A stretch of DNA of 64,000 nucleotides from Gp6-AA40 sp035711805. GTDB lineage: Bacteria > Acidobacteriota > Vicinamibacteria > Vicinamibacterales > UBA2999. Shown here piece by piece: positions 7,695 through 16,547 of the stretch (position 1 is its first letter; each line of letters begins with the position of its first letter). The translations under genes were made by a program, and so were the position numbers. The notes under the pieces were generated by a model. It saw only the letters and a program-made list of their open reading frames with translations, was not told where the DNA came from and made no database searches. Location of the stretch: positions 1 through 64,000 of the forward strand of contig DASTBV010000052.1 in NCBI GenBank assembly GCA_035711805.1. The letters are read 5' to 3'.

Positions 7695-9785
7695 ATGAAC
7701 TTCACCTCTTCCCAACGCCGATCGGCTTCGCTCGCCGTCGCCCTGACGTTCGTGACGGTCTCTGCGGCGCTCGCGCAGGGGGTCTTCACGCCACAACACG
7801 TGGCGAGAATCCGTAGCGTCACGCAAGCCGCGATTTCGCCCGACGGATCGCAGGTCGCGTATGTGCTGACGGTGCCGCGCGTCCCACTGCAGGAAGACGA
7901 CGGGGCGGCATGGGAGGAGCTGCATGTCGTGAGCGCCGACGGGCGGTCGCGCCCGTTCGTGACCGGTCAAGTAAACGTGACCAGTCCGAAATGGATGCCC
8001 GACGGACGCGCGATCACGTTTATCGCGCGCCGCACGGGGGATCCGGCGCGGGCCCTGTACCTCCTGCCGCTCGACGGCGGCGAGGCGCGGCGGCTGGTCT
8101 CGCGCGCCACGGATATCGCGTCGTATGCCGTGGCGCCGGATGGCAAACGGGTGGCTTTCGTGGCGCGGCCGGTCCGGCCGAAACAGCGCGAGGATCTCGA
8201 GCGGAAGGGGTTCAGCCAGGAGGTCTACGAGGAGGCGCTCGTCAACTCGAAGATCTGGATCGCGGCGGTACCCGAATCGCCCGTCGCCGGTGGCTCCAGC
8301 GAGAGCGCACGCGAGCTGGATCTTCCCGGCTCGGCGTCGTACGTCTCGTGGAGTCCTGACGGTTCGCGGCTGCTCGTCATTCTTGCGCCCACGCCGCTCG
8401 TCGACGACGACCTGATGAACCGTCGCGCGCACGTTGTCGATCCGGCGTCCGGCAAGATCGTCGCGAGCCTGAACAATCCCGGCAAGCTCGGGCAGCTGGC
8501 GTGGAGCCCGGATGGCCGGAACATCGCGCTGGTGTCGGCGGAGAACCTGAGCGATCCGGCTGAGGGACGGCTGATGGTCGCTCCGGCATCCGGCGGACCG
8601 TTACGCGATCTTGTGCCTGGCTACGCGGGCCACGCGCAGGCGATCACCTGGATCGATGAGGGCACGGTACGTTTTCTGGGTGCGGAATGGTCGGAAACGG
8701 CCATCAAGGACGTCGCCATCGACGGCCGAGCGCCGGCCATCGTCCGCGCGCCGGGTGGACCGGTCTTCACCGCACTCGATCGCGCGGCGAACGGCACCGT
8801 TGCCCTGCTTGGGGATTCGGCAGTCCACCCGCAGGAGGTCTTTCTCCTTCCGCGGGGCGCGCGCGAGCCGAAGCGTCTCACCAACAGCAACCCATGGCTC
8901 GATTCGATGCGCATGGCGAAGCAGGAGCTCGTTCGATTCAGGGCGCGCGACGGCCTGGAGCTCGAAGGAATCCTGATCCATCCGCTCGACGAACAGCCCG
9001 GCCGCCGCTACCCGCTGATCCTGACTGTCCACGGCGGCCCCGAGTCGCGCGACACGAACGGCTGGCGCACCAGCTATGCCAATCCGGGCCAGCTCGCGGC
9101 CGCACAGGGATTCGCCGTCTTCTATCCGAATTATCGCGGGAGCACCGGACGCGGCGTCGCGTTTTCGCGCCTGTCGCAGGGCGATCCGGCGGGCAAGGAA
9201 TTCGACGACCTGGTGGACGCCGTCGATCATCTGATTGCCGTCGGCCTCGTCGATCGCGATCGCGTCGGGATCACCGGAGGGTCGTACGGCGGGTATGCCT
9301 CAGCGTGGGGCGCCACGTACTATACCGAGCGGTTCAAGGCCGCAGTGATGTTCGTCGGCATCAGCGACAAGATCTCCAAAGTCGGAACGACCGATATCGC
9401 CAACGAGGAGTTCCTCGTCCACGCACTCAAGCGGCCGTGGGAGAACTGGGAGCTGTTCCGCGAGCGCAGCCCGATCACGCACGCCGGCAAGTCGCGCACG
9501 GCGACGCTCATCATGCACGGCGCGGCCGATCCGCGCGTGCACCCCACGCAGTCGATGAGCCTCTATCGGTACCTCAAGCTGCATGGGAACACGCCGGTGC
9601 GACTGGTGCTGTACCCCGGCGAGGGACACGGCAATCGCCGCGCGGCGTCACGTCTCGATTACAACCTGCGGCTCATGCAGTGGATGAACCATTACCTGAA
9701 GGGTCCCGGAGGCGAGCCGCCGCCGCACGAGATCGACTACGCCGCCATCACGACAGCAGATACGCGCGAATCTCGGGGTCCTTGA
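7695..9785 (+). CDS. S9 family (prolyl oligopeptidase / acylaminoacyl-type) secreted peptidase
   Basis: A 696-residue protein with a signal peptide (SLAVALTFVTVSAALAQ). WD40-like beta-propeller repeats (ISPDGSQVAYVLTV, VAPDGKRVAFVA, WSPDGSRLLVI, WSPDGRNIALVS) occupy about the first 400 residues. The C-terminal alpha/beta-hydrolase domain has LILTVHGGPESR, the nucleophile elbow GITGGSYGGYAS (Ser530), the Asp region MHGAADPRVHPTQS and the His region YPGEGHGNRR. Such enzymes cut small peptides, probably in the periplasm for amino-acid scavenging. It stands alone, and its 3' end overlaps the convergent membrane-protein gene by 38 nt. Confidence 0.95.
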   Translation: MNFTSSQRRSASLAVALTFVTVSAALAQGVFTPQHVARIRSVTQAAISPDGSQVAYVLTVPRVPLQEDDGAAWEELHVVSADGRSRPFVTGQVNVTSPKWMPDGRAITFIARRTGDPARALYLLPLDGGEARRLVSRATDIASYAVAPDGKRVAFVARPVRPKQREDLERKGFSQEVYEEALVNSKIWIAAVPESPVAGGSSESARELDLPGSASYVSWSPDGSRLLVILAPTPLVDDDLMNRRAHVVDPASGKIVASLNNPGKLGQLAWSPDGRNIALVSAENLSDPAEGRLMVAPASGGPLRDLVPGYAGHAQAITWIDEGTVRFLGAEWSETAIKDVAIDGRAPAIVRAPGGPVFTALDRAANGTVALLGDSAVHPQEVFLLPRGAREPKRLTNSNPWLDSMRMAKQELVRFRARDGLELEGILIHPLDEQPGRRYPLILTVHGGPESRDTNGWRTSYANPGQLAAAQGFAVFYPNYRGSTGRGVAFSRLSQGDPAGKEFDDLVDAVDHLIAVGLVDRDRVGITGGSYGGYASAWGATYYTERFKAAVMFVGISDKISKVGTTDIANEEFLVHALKRPWENWELFRERSPITHAGKSRTATLIMHGAADPRVHPTQSMSLYRYLKLHGNTPVRLVLYPGEGHGNRRAASRLDYNLRLMQWMNHYLKGPGGEPPPHEIDYAAITTADTRESRGP

Positions 9786-10959
9786 ACCGCCACAGCACGT
9801 TGTCGATGAAGTAGTGGTGGACGTTGATGAACAGCATCGCCGCGGTGAAGAAGAAGAACATATTCCACGCGGCAAACGTCCCCAGCGCGACGTCGAGCGT
9901 GTTCGGCACGAGCTCGAACGCCAGCCACCCGGCCAGCACCAGCCCGCTCACCAGCAGCGTCGCCTTCAGCTCGCGGTGCGGCTCGGTGCGCAGGCGCGCG
10001 TCCTCCATCTTGTAGACGAAGGCCAGGTACTGCAGCGAGTGGAACATCGGCGTGAGGAGGAAGTAGAACTCGTACTGACGCGTCTGCGGCATCCACCACA
10101 CATAGAGCGCCGCAAACGGCACCAGCATGTTCACGCCGGGCACCGCGCCGCGCTCGCGGTAGTTGGCGTAGAAGACCTTCCAGATCACCAGCGCGAGGCC
10201 ACCGAGCACGAGGAGCTGCGACAGCGGGCCGAAGATGTTCGGCAGATCGAACGAGTAGTACTTGAACTGCGAGAAGACGTTCTGCGCACCGCCGATGTTG
10301 GTGTAGACGAAGTTCATCACCCAGATCGTCAGCAGCGCGCGCTTCGTCAGATCGCGCTGCGCCTGGGTCAGCTTGTAGCCGTCGAAGTAGGCGTAGACCA
10401 TCATGCAGCCGAACACCTGCTTCGTGTAGTGCCAGCCCACCGTCAGCAGCATCAAGTTGAAGACGCCCGTGAACAGCAGGTCGCCGAGCCGCGGTCCGGC
10501 TAGCACCGATCCCGCGCCGGCCCACCCGCCGACCGCCTGCGCCAGCGGCGACACGAGCGGCACCTGTCCCACGGGTACGTTGTAGGCCGCGAAGGCGACG
10601 ATGAAGATCGCCAGGAGCGCCAGAGGCACGGCAATCAGTTGATACCAGTGCGAGAGGACGAACGGCCGGCCGCGCCGGTAGGCCAGCTTGTAGGAGACGA
10701 GAAAGTGCGGGTAGTTGATGAGCAGCGACAGGGACGCCGCTGTGTAAGTAAGGTTCTTGAAGTGCTGGTCGATGGCCCAGCTGGTCCTGAAGCCCTGCAG
10801 CGACATCATCACCAGCCAGACCAGCAGGCTGGCGCCGCCAAGCAGCCAGAAATCGAGGAATCGCGTCGTCAGCGCCCGCGGCGCCGCGACGGGCGCGGGG
10901 GCAGCGACGTCGAGAGTGCGAACAGGAGGGTCGGCGACGGCAACGGTGGTAATGCTCAC
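9748..10959 (-). CDS. Polytopic membrane protein of unknown function
   Basis: About 403 residues with roughly eight to ten hydrophobic segments, for example FWLLGGASLLVWLVMMSL, YQLIAVPLALLAIFIVAFAA and AWNMFFFFTAAMLFI. Conserved-looking polar motifs sit at membrane edges: SLLINYPHFLVSYKLAYRR, GWHYTKQVFGCMMVYAYFDG, FHSLQYLAFVYK and NVHHYFIDNVLWRFKDPEIR. The repeated His motifs could bind a metal or cofactor, but I cannot name a family. The GTG at 10959 is preferred as start because GAGGGAG is 7 nt upstream; the frame is open further. It is transcribed towards the S9 peptidase. Confidence 0.8.
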   Translation of the reverse strand: MSITTVAVADPPVRTLDVAAPAPVAAPRALTTRFLDFWLLGGASLLVWLVMMSLQGFRTSWAIDQHFKNLTYTAASLSLLINYPHFLVSYKLAYRRGRPFVLSHWYQLIAVPLALLAIFIVAFAAYNVPVGQVPLVSPLAQAVGGWAGAGSVLAGPRLGDLLFTGVFNLMLLTVGWHYTKQVFGCMMVYAYFDGYKLTQAQRDLTKRALLTIWVMNFVYTNIGGAQNVFSQFKYYSFDLPNIFGPLSQLLVLGGLALVIWKVFYANYRERGAVPGVNMLVPFAALYVWWMPQTRQYEFYFLLTPMFHSLQYLAFVYKMEDARLRTEPHRELKATLLVSGLVLAGWLAFELVPNTLDVALGTFAAWNMFFFFTAAMLFINVHHYFIDNVLWRFKDPEIRAYLLS

Positions 10960-11047
10960 TGATGGGCTCCCTCGAAAAACGAGGGAGTGCTTAGCAGGAG
11001 CTGTGCCGCACGGATAAGATCGACCACTACCAACCACCAACCGAGGA

Positions 11048-11551
11048 ATGAGTCACCAGGAACACAAGGCGCACGGACCAGCTTCGGTCGCCTGCTTCGT
11101 CCTCACCGTAAGCGACACGCGCACGGCGGAGACCGACACCAGCGGGCGCGCCATCCGCGAGCTGCTCGAGGCGGCCGGTCATCGCGTCTCCGGACACGCC
11201 ATCGTCCGCGACGAGCCGTCGCGGGTGCGGGAGACGGTGCTCGCGCAGTGCGCGAACGGCGCCACTCAGGTGATCATCACCACCGGCGGCACCGGCGTCA
11301 CCTCGCGTGACGGCACCTACGAAGCGGTGAATGGTCTGCTCGAGAAACGTCTCGACGGGTTCGGCGAGCTGTTCAGGATGCTGAGCTACGAAGAGATTGG
11401 ATCCGCGGCGATGATGAGCCGGGCGACGGCGGGGAGCGCCAGCGGCAAGGTCGTCTTCGTGCTGCCGGGGTCCGAGAATGCGGTGCGTCTGGCGATGACG
11501 CGCCTGATCATCCCGGAGCTCGGCCACGTGGTGCAGCAGGTCACGAAGTGA
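11048..11551 (+). CDS. moaB: Molybdenum cofactor biosynthesis protein MoaB/MogA type
   Basis: A 167-residue MoCF-domain protein: CFVLTVSDTRTAETDTSGRA, then QVIITTGGTGVTSRDGTYEA, and LFRMLSYEEIGSAAMMSRAT. The TTGGTG and SDTRT motifs bind molybdopterin. Proteins of this size adenylylate molybdopterin before metal insertion by MoeA. It overlaps moeA by a GTGA junction, so the two are probably translationally coupled. Confidence 0.93.
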   Translation: MSHQEHKAHGPASVACFVLTVSDTRTAETDTSGRAIRELLEAAGHRVSGHAIVRDEPSRVRETVLAQCANGATQVIITTGGTGVTSRDGTYEAVNGLLEKRLDGFGELFRMLSYEEIGSAAMMSRATAGSASGKVVFVLPGSENAVRLAMTRLIIPELGHVVQQVTK

Positions 11552-12774
11552 GCAGCGTGCGGGCGATGCGCCCATTCGAAGGGACGATGCCGCTCGACGA
11601 GGCGCGGGCGATCATCGATCGGACGATCGCGCCGATCGGGCGGACCGAGCGCGTCCGCGTGCTCGAGGCCAGCGGCCGCGTGCTGGCGCGCGACGTCGCC
11701 GCCGATGTGGACGTGCCGCCGTTTTCGCGCGCCGCCATGGACGGCTACGCCGTCCGCGCCGCCGATATCGCGGGCGCCTCGCGGCAGTCGCCCATCACGC
11801 TGCGCTGCATCGAGCAGACGTTCACCGGTCAGGTTCCGCGCCAGTCGATCGGTCCGGGCCAGTGCATCGAAGTGGCGACGGGTGCGCCGCTGCCTGCCGG
11901 CGCCGACGCGGTGGTGATGGTCGAAGATACAGCCGCGAACGATGAAGGTGCGGTTCGCGTGTTCGCGGCGGTCCAGCCGCAGCAGAACATCGGACGCCAG
12001 GGGGCGGACATCGGCCGCGGGCAAACGGTGCTGCACGCCGGAGCGTTCCTGAATGCCAGCCGCGCGGGAGCACTCTCTGCTCTGGGTCTGACCGAGGTCG
12101 AGGTCTACGCGAAGCCGCGCGTCGCGATCCTGTCGACCGGCGACGAGATCGTCGATCCGGGAACGCCGCTGGCGCCGGGACAGATCTACGACATCAACAA
12201 GGTCACGCTGTCGGCGGTTGTGAGCGAGCACGGCGGCGTGCCGGTGACGTATCGGACAGCGATGGACACGCTCGAGGATGTGTCCCGCGCCGTCGACGAC
12301 TGCCTGGCCGAGGATGTGCTCGTCTTCTCAGGCGGCAGCTCCGTCGGCCGCCGCGATCTGATCATCGACGTCATCGCGGGGAAGGGGGCAGTCCTTTTCC
12401 ATGGCATTGCCGTGAAGCCGGGCAAGCCGACCGCGTTCGGCCTCATCGGCGGCAAGCCGTTCTTCGGCATGCCGGGCTATCCGACGTCGTGCCTCTCCAA
12501 CGCCTACATCCTGCTGGCGCCGGCGCTGCGCCGCATCGCGCGGCTGCCACCGCAGCCGGTGCGCTCGGTGCGGATGCCGCTCGGCGCGCGCATCACGTCG
12601 GTCGCCGACCGGCATCAGTTCTATTCCGTGCGAATTGCGGACGGTCAGGCGATGCCCGCATTCAAAGCATCCGGTGACATCACCAGCATGTCGCAGGCTG
12701 ATGGATATATCGAAGTGCCGATTGGTGTCGGTGCGGTGGACAAGGGCGAGATGGTGGACGTGACGTTGTTCTGA
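11548..12774 (+). CDS. moeA: Molybdopterin molybdenumtransferase MoeA
   Basis: A 408-residue protein with the MoeA_N start (RVLARDVAADVDVPPFSRAA, MDGYAVRAADI), the middle MoCF domain (RVAILSTGDEIVDPG, IYDINKVTLSA, LVFSGGSSVGRRDLI, KPTAFGLIGGKPFFGMPGYP) and domain IV at the C-terminus. It catalyses molybdate insertion into adenylylated molybdopterin. The start is the GTG inside the moaB stop overlap; an ATG at 11566 is the alternative. No molybdoenzyme gene is adjacent. Confidence 0.95.
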   Translation: MSSVRAMRPFEGTMPLDEARAIIDRTIAPIGRTERVRVLEASGRVLARDVAADVDVPPFSRAAMDGYAVRAADIAGASRQSPITLRCIEQTFTGQVPRQSIGPGQCIEVATGAPLPAGADAVVMVEDTAANDEGAVRVFAAVQPQQNIGRQGADIGRGQTVLHAGAFLNASRAGALSALGLTEVEVYAKPRVAILSTGDEIVDPGTPLAPGQIYDINKVTLSAVVSEHGGVPVTYRTAMDTLEDVSRAVDDCLAEDVLVFSGGSSVGRRDLIIDVIAGKGAVLFHGIAVKPGKPTAFGLIGGKPFFGMPGYPTSCLSNAYILLAPALRRIARLPPQPVRSVRMPLGARITSVADRHQFYSVRIADGQAMPAFKASGDITSMSQADGYIEVPIGVGAVDKGEMVDVTLF

Positions 12775-12783
12775 AGGCCTGAA

Positions 12784-12831
12784 AGGCCGACCTGAAGGTC
12801 GGCCTCTACCAATTCCTGGGTCGGCCTCTAC
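12784..12831. repeat. Palindromic repeat family B, full copy plus half copy
   Basis: Arms AGGCCGACCT (12784-12793) and AGGTCGGCCT (12796-12805) enclose a 2-nt loop and are followed by CTACC. A second half copy, GGTCGGCCTCTAC, is at 12819-12831. The unit lies between the convergent moeA and phosphatase stops and could act as a bidirectional hairpin. Related copies are at 23755-23778, 39970-39981 and 41788-41813. Confidence 0.8.
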
Positions 12832-13535
12832 AGCTCGTTGAACTTTCCTTCGGGGATGAACTTGTAGATCCGCGGGCGGGTCCCGGCCGTGCGTTCGATC
12901 ATGTAGAGCTCGTCGTTGTCCTGGACGAAGTTACCCTGTTTCGCCAGCTCGGGCCTCGTCATACCGAGCAGGTTGCTCAGGATATAGCCGTTGGCGCCGG
13001 CGTGGCCGACGATGAGGATCGTGCCGGTGGCGTGAAACTTGAGGATTCCGCTCACAGCGTCACCGACGCGCTGCGCCACTTCGGCTGCCGCCTCGCCGTC
13101 GTCGGGTCCGCGCTTGTCCGCCGGCGGCCGCGTCTTCCAAACGGGATCCTTGAGCGAGATGTTCTCCCATTTCCCGAGGCCGATCTCCCGAAGTCCCGGA
13201 AGGTTCGCCACTTTGACGCCACGCCCCGCCGCCACCGTGTCAGCCGTCTCGCGGCTCCGCATCAGCGTGCTGGAATAGATCGCGTCGAGGTGGATGCCGC
13301 GCAGGCGCTCGGCCAACGTCACGGCGTGCCGGCGTCCGGTTTCATTCAGCGGGGTGTCGGTCCAGCCCTGCGCGATACCGTTGGCGTTCCCGTCGGTCTG
13401 GCCATGGCGCGCGAGATAGACGCGGAGCGTCGGCGCCTGCTGCGCCAGGAGGCCCGGTGCCGCCGACGGAACGACGGTGGGCCCCATTTCAGACGAGCCG
13501 ATGAGAACCAAAACGACGAGCAGCACTCGCTTCAT
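12828..13535 (-). CDS. Secreted histidine phosphatase family protein
   Basis: A 235-residue protein with a signal peptide (VLLVVLVLIGSSEMG) followed by the phosphoglycerate-mutase-like core: LRVYLARHGQTDGNANGIAQ (RHG with the catalytic His), AIYSSTLMRSRETADTV, LREIGLGKWENIS and ILIVGHAGANGYIL (second His). The substrate is unknown; export suggests a periplasmic phosphomonoesterase rather than a glycolytic mutase. Its start overlaps the korB stop by 4 nt (ATGA), so it is probably co-transcribed with the kor genes. Confidence 0.9.
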   Translation of the reverse strand: MKRVLLVVLVLIGSSEMGPTVVPSAAPGLLAQQAPTLRVYLARHGQTDGNANGIAQGWTDTPLNETGRRHAVTLAERLRGIHLDAIYSSTLMRSRETADTVAAGRGVKVANLPGLREIGLGKWENISLKDPVWKTRPPADKRGPDDGEAAAEVAQRVGDAVSGILKFHATGTILIVGHAGANGYILSNLLGMTRPELAKQGNFVQDNDELYMIERTAGTRPRIYKFIPEGKFNEL

Positions 13536-14587
13536 CGGAAGCGCGCCTGCATCCGCTGCAGTTCGTTATTTCCCGGGCACAGCTGTTCGAACGGCAGATC
13601 GACGAGCGACGAGGGCACGGTGTCGCTCTGCGCGTGCATGTCCTGCGACTCGGCCGAGATGTAGAGCAGGCCGGTCACGATTTCGCCGTGATTCTGCCGG
13701 TCGCGGATGTAGGCGTAGGCGCGGTCGCGATCGCTCGGGTCGTAATCCTCCGCCACCTTGCGCAGGCGCACCCAGCTGCCGTCGTGCATCATCACGTTGC
13801 GGACACTGCCGGCCTCGTAGCTCGCGGTGATCGCCGCGGCCGGCGGTACGAAATCGGCCTGCACGATCTCGACGTTGTGCTCGCGGGTATAGGCATAGCT
13901 CTTGGTCGAGCCCTCGTGATCGTTGAACGTCACGCACGGCGAGATGACGTCGACGAAGGCAAAGCCGCTGTGCGCCAGACCGGCCTTGAGGATGGGGACC
14001 AGCTGCGCCTTGTCGCCGGAGAAGCTGCGCGCGACGAACGTGGCGCCCAGTGTCAGCGCCAGCAGGCAGCCGTCGATCGACTCCATCGTGTTGGCTTCGC
14101 CCTTCTTGCTCAGCGAGCCGCGGTCGGCCGAGGCGGAGAACTGCCCTTTGGTCAGGCCGTAGACGCCGTTGTTCTCGAGCACGTAGAGCAGGTTCACGTT
14201 GCGGCGGATGGCGTGTGAGAGCTGGCCGAGGCCGATCGAGAGCGAGTCGCCGTCGCCGGAGACGCCGATGTAGATCAGCTCGCTGTTGGCGGCGTTGGCG
14301 CCCGTCACGAGCGCCGGCATGCGGCCGTGGACACCGTTGAAGCCGTGCGCTTCCTTGAGGAAATAGGCCGGGGTCTTCGACGAGCAGCCGATCCCGGACA
14401 GCTTGGCGACGCGATGCGGCGGAATCGACATCTCCCAGAACGCCTGCACGATGGCGGCGGTGATCGAGTCGTGGCCGCAGCCGGCGCACAGCGTGGTCAT
14501 CGACCCTTCGTAGTCGCGGCGCGTGAGGCCGATCTCGTTGCGCTGCAGGCCGGGATGCACGACGGCGGGTTTTGGAATGTAAGTCAT
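13532..14587 (-). CDS. korB: 2-oxoacid:ferredoxin oxidoreductase, beta subunit
   Basis: A 351-residue thiamine-diphosphate-binding subunit: TLCAGCGHDSITAAIVQAF, LSGIGCSSKTPAYFL, YIGVSGDGDSLSIGLGQLSH, then the NN of the cofactor motif (LYVLENNGVYGLTKGQFS). It pairs with the alpha/gamma subunit at 14682-16478. Together they oxidatively decarboxylate a 2-oxoacid (2-oxoglutarate is the likely one) and reduce ferredoxin. An AT-rich inverted repeat (14601-14680) lies between the two genes. Confidence 0.93.
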   Translation of the reverse strand: MTYIPKPAVVHPGLQRNEIGLTRRDYEGSMTTLCAGCGHDSITAAIVQAFWEMSIPPHRVAKLSGIGCSSKTPAYFLKEAHGFNGVHGRMPALVTGANAANSELIYIGVSGDGDSLSIGLGQLSHAIRRNVNLLYVLENNGVYGLTKGQFSASADRGSLSKKGEANTMESIDGCLLALTLGATFVARSFSGDKAQLVPILKAGLAHSGFAFVDVISPCVTFNDHEGSTKSYAYTREHNVEIVQADFVPPAAAITASYEAGSVRNVMMHDGSWVRLRKVAEDYDPSDRDRAYAYIRDRQNHGEIVTGLLYISAESQDMHAQSDTVPSSLVDLPFEQLCPGNNELQRMQARFR

Positions 14588-14600
14588 GGCCGTTAACCGT

Positions 14601-14680
14601 GAAATGCAGAATGCTGAATGCAGAATTCAGGCAAAACGACGGTGCGCAACTGCATTCTGCATTCTGAATTCTGCATTTCG
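14601..14680. repeat. AT-rich inverted repeat, family H (ATGCAGAAT type)
   Basis: GAAATGCAGAATGCTGAATG with CAGAATTCAG at the left is mirrored by CTGCATTCTGCATTCTGAAT with TCTGCATTTC at the right. It is markedly AT-rich against GC-rich genes and can fold into a long hairpin between korA and korB. Related copies are at 36949-36996, 46017-46108 and 59600-59637. Confidence 0.8.
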
Positions 14681-14681
14681 T

Positions 14682-16478
14682 CTACGCGGCCTTATCCAGC
14701 CGCGCTTTGATTCCTGAAATCACGTGCTGCGCGCTCATCGGGAACCCGCCGTAGTAGCGGACCGACTCCATCTTGTCGATCGACAGCCCGGTCTCGAGCA
14801 TCAGCAGGCTGCGCAGCTGCGCGTCGCGGTTCTGCTCGACGACGAACGTCAGGTCGTGCGACTCGATGAATTTCCCGACCTCATCGCCGAACGGGAAACT
14901 GCGCACGCGCATGTAGTCGATGGCGATGCCTTCCTTGGCCAGCAGGTCGAGCGCTTCGCCGCACGCGGCGTGACAGCCGCCGATCGTCAGGATCGCCAGC
15001 TTCGCGCCCGGCGCGGTCCGGACGATCGGTGCCGGCAGCACCTTGGTCGCGCGCTGAATCTTCCGGTCGATGCGATCGACCACTTCGACGTATTCCTCGG
15101 CGTCCTCGGTGTACCCGCCGTACTTGTTGTGGCCTGATCCGCGCGTGAAGTACGCGCCCTTCGGATGCGTGCCCGGAAGCGTGCGATACGGAATTCCGTC
15201 GCCGTCCACGTCCAGGTAGCGATAGAAGCTCTTCGCCTGCTCGAGTTGCTCCGCGGTGAGCACCTTTCCCCGATCGGGCTTGTAGCTGTCGTCCCACGTC
15301 AGCTTCGGCACCATCCAGTCGTTCATGCCGATGTCGAGATCGCTCAGGACGAACACCGGTGTCTGGAAGCGTTCGGCGTAGTCGAACGCTTTCACCGCCA
15401 GTTCGAACGCCTCGCGCGGGTCGGCCGGATAGAGGCAGATGTGACGCGTGTCGCCGTGCGACGCGTAGGCGGCCGTCATCAGGTCACCCTGCTGCGTCCG
15501 CGTCGGCATGCCGGTAGACGGGCCGGCGCGCTGCACGTCGAAGATCACCGCCGGCACTTCACCGTAATACGCGAGGCCGATGAACTCGTTCATCAGCGAG
15601 ATCCCCGGACCCGAGGTCGATGTGAACGCGCGGGCGCCAGCCCAGCTCGCGCCGATCACCATGCCGATCGCCGCAAGCTCGTCCTCCGCCTGAAGGATCG
15701 CGTAGCGATTCTTCCTGGTTTCGGGATCCTGGCGGTACTTCATACAGAAGCCGCGGAAGGCATCCATCAACGAGGTCGACGGCGTGATCGGGTACCAGGC
15801 GGCAACGGTCGCACCGGCATAGAGACAGCCAAGCGCTGCCGCGGTGTTGCCGTCGATGAGAATCGCGTCCTTCGTCTTGTCGAGCGGCTCGAGATGGATT
15901 GGCAGCGGGCACGAGAAGGTCTTCGCCGCGTACTGATAGCCGAGATCGACCGCCTTCTGGTTCGAGTCCATCAGCGCCTGCTTCTTGCCGAACTTCTCCT
16001 TCAGCAGCTGGCGGATGACGTCCTCGTCGATGTTCATCAATGCTGCCAGCGCGCCGACGTAGGCGATGTTCTTCATCAGAATGCGCTCGCGCACTCCCTT
16101 GAAGGTGGCATTGCACATCTCGGCCAGCGGCACGCCGAGATAGGTCACGTCCGGACGCTTCAGCCGATCATCGAGCGGCCACGACGAGTCGAACAGCAGC
16201 CAGCCGCCGGAACGCACTTCGGCCACGTCCTTGTCGTAGGTGGCGGCGTTCAGCGCCACCATCAGATCGAAGTGCGGCGTGCGCGCGGTGTAGCCGTCCT
16301 TGTTGACCCGGATCTCGTACCAGGTGGGCAGTCCCTGGATGTTCGACGGGAAGACGTTCTTGCCCGTGACCGGCACACCCATCCGGAAGACGGCCTGCAT
16401 CAGCAGGCCGTTGGCCGACGCGGAGCCGGTTCCGTTGGCGGTGGCGATCTTGAAGGCGAAGTCGTTAACTCGATCCAT
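14682..16478 (-). CDS. korA: 2-oxoacid:acceptor oxidoreductase, alpha subunit (fused gamma domain)
   Basis: A 598-residue protein. The N-terminal gamma domain (FAFKIATANGTGSASANGLL, MQAVFRMGVPVTGKNVFPSN) is followed from about residue 200 by the pyrimidine-binding alpha domain (GNTAAALGCLYAGATVAAWY, PITPSTSLMDAF, TSGPGISLMNEFIGLAYYGE) and a C-terminal transketolase-like domain. The fused gamma-alpha layout is typical of KorA/OforA. The ATG at 16478 is preferred because the short 5' extension lies in a repeat-like inverted element. It acts with KorB and probably with the iron-sulfur flavoprotein encoded upstream. Confidence 0.92.
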   Translation of the reverse strand: MDRVNDFAFKIATANGTGSASANGLLMQAVFRMGVPVTGKNVFPSNIQGLPTWYEIRVNKDGYTARTPHFDLMVALNAATYDKDVAEVRSGGWLLFDSSWPLDDRLKRPDVTYLGVPLAEMCNATFKGVRERILMKNIAYVGALAALMNIDEDVIRQLLKEKFGKKQALMDSNQKAVDLGYQYAAKTFSCPLPIHLEPLDKTKDAILIDGNTAAALGCLYAGATVAAWYPITPSTSLMDAFRGFCMKYRQDPETRKNRYAILQAEDELAAIGMVIGASWAGARAFTSTSGPGISLMNEFIGLAYYGEVPAVIFDVQRAGPSTGMPTRTQQGDLMTAAYASHGDTRHICLYPADPREAFELAVKAFDYAERFQTPVFVLSDLDIGMNDWMVPKLTWDDSYKPDRGKVLTAEQLEQAKSFYRYLDVDGDGIPYRTLPGTHPKGAYFTRGSGHNKYGGYTEDAEEYVEVVDRIDRKIQRATKVLPAPIVRTAPGAKLAILTIGGCHAACGEALDLLAKEGIAIDYMRVRSFPFGDEVGKFIESHDLTFVVEQNRDAQLRSLLMLETGLSIDKMESVRYYGGFPMSAQHVISGIKARLDKAA

Positions 16479-16488
16479 GCAGTCTCTT

Positions 16489-16540
16489 AGCCACAACGAT
16501 CACCAGGTTTCTATGCAAAACCTTCCTGGTCTTCGTGGCT
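16489..16540. repeat. Inverted repeat, family L (AGCCAC...GTGGCT)
   Basis: AGCCAC (16489-16494) with ACCAGG (16502-16507) is mirrored by CCTGGT (16525-16530) with GTGGCT (16535-16540). The element fills the gap between korA and the flavoprotein gene. A longer relative lies at 55001-55071. Confidence 0.65.
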
Positions 16541-16547
16541 CCAGTTC

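Noticed and set aside
9748..10959. Calling the membrane protein a Brp/Blh-type carotenoid cleavage enzyme
   Set aside because: It has several His motifs and similar size, but the motif order does not clearly match, so I left it as unknown.
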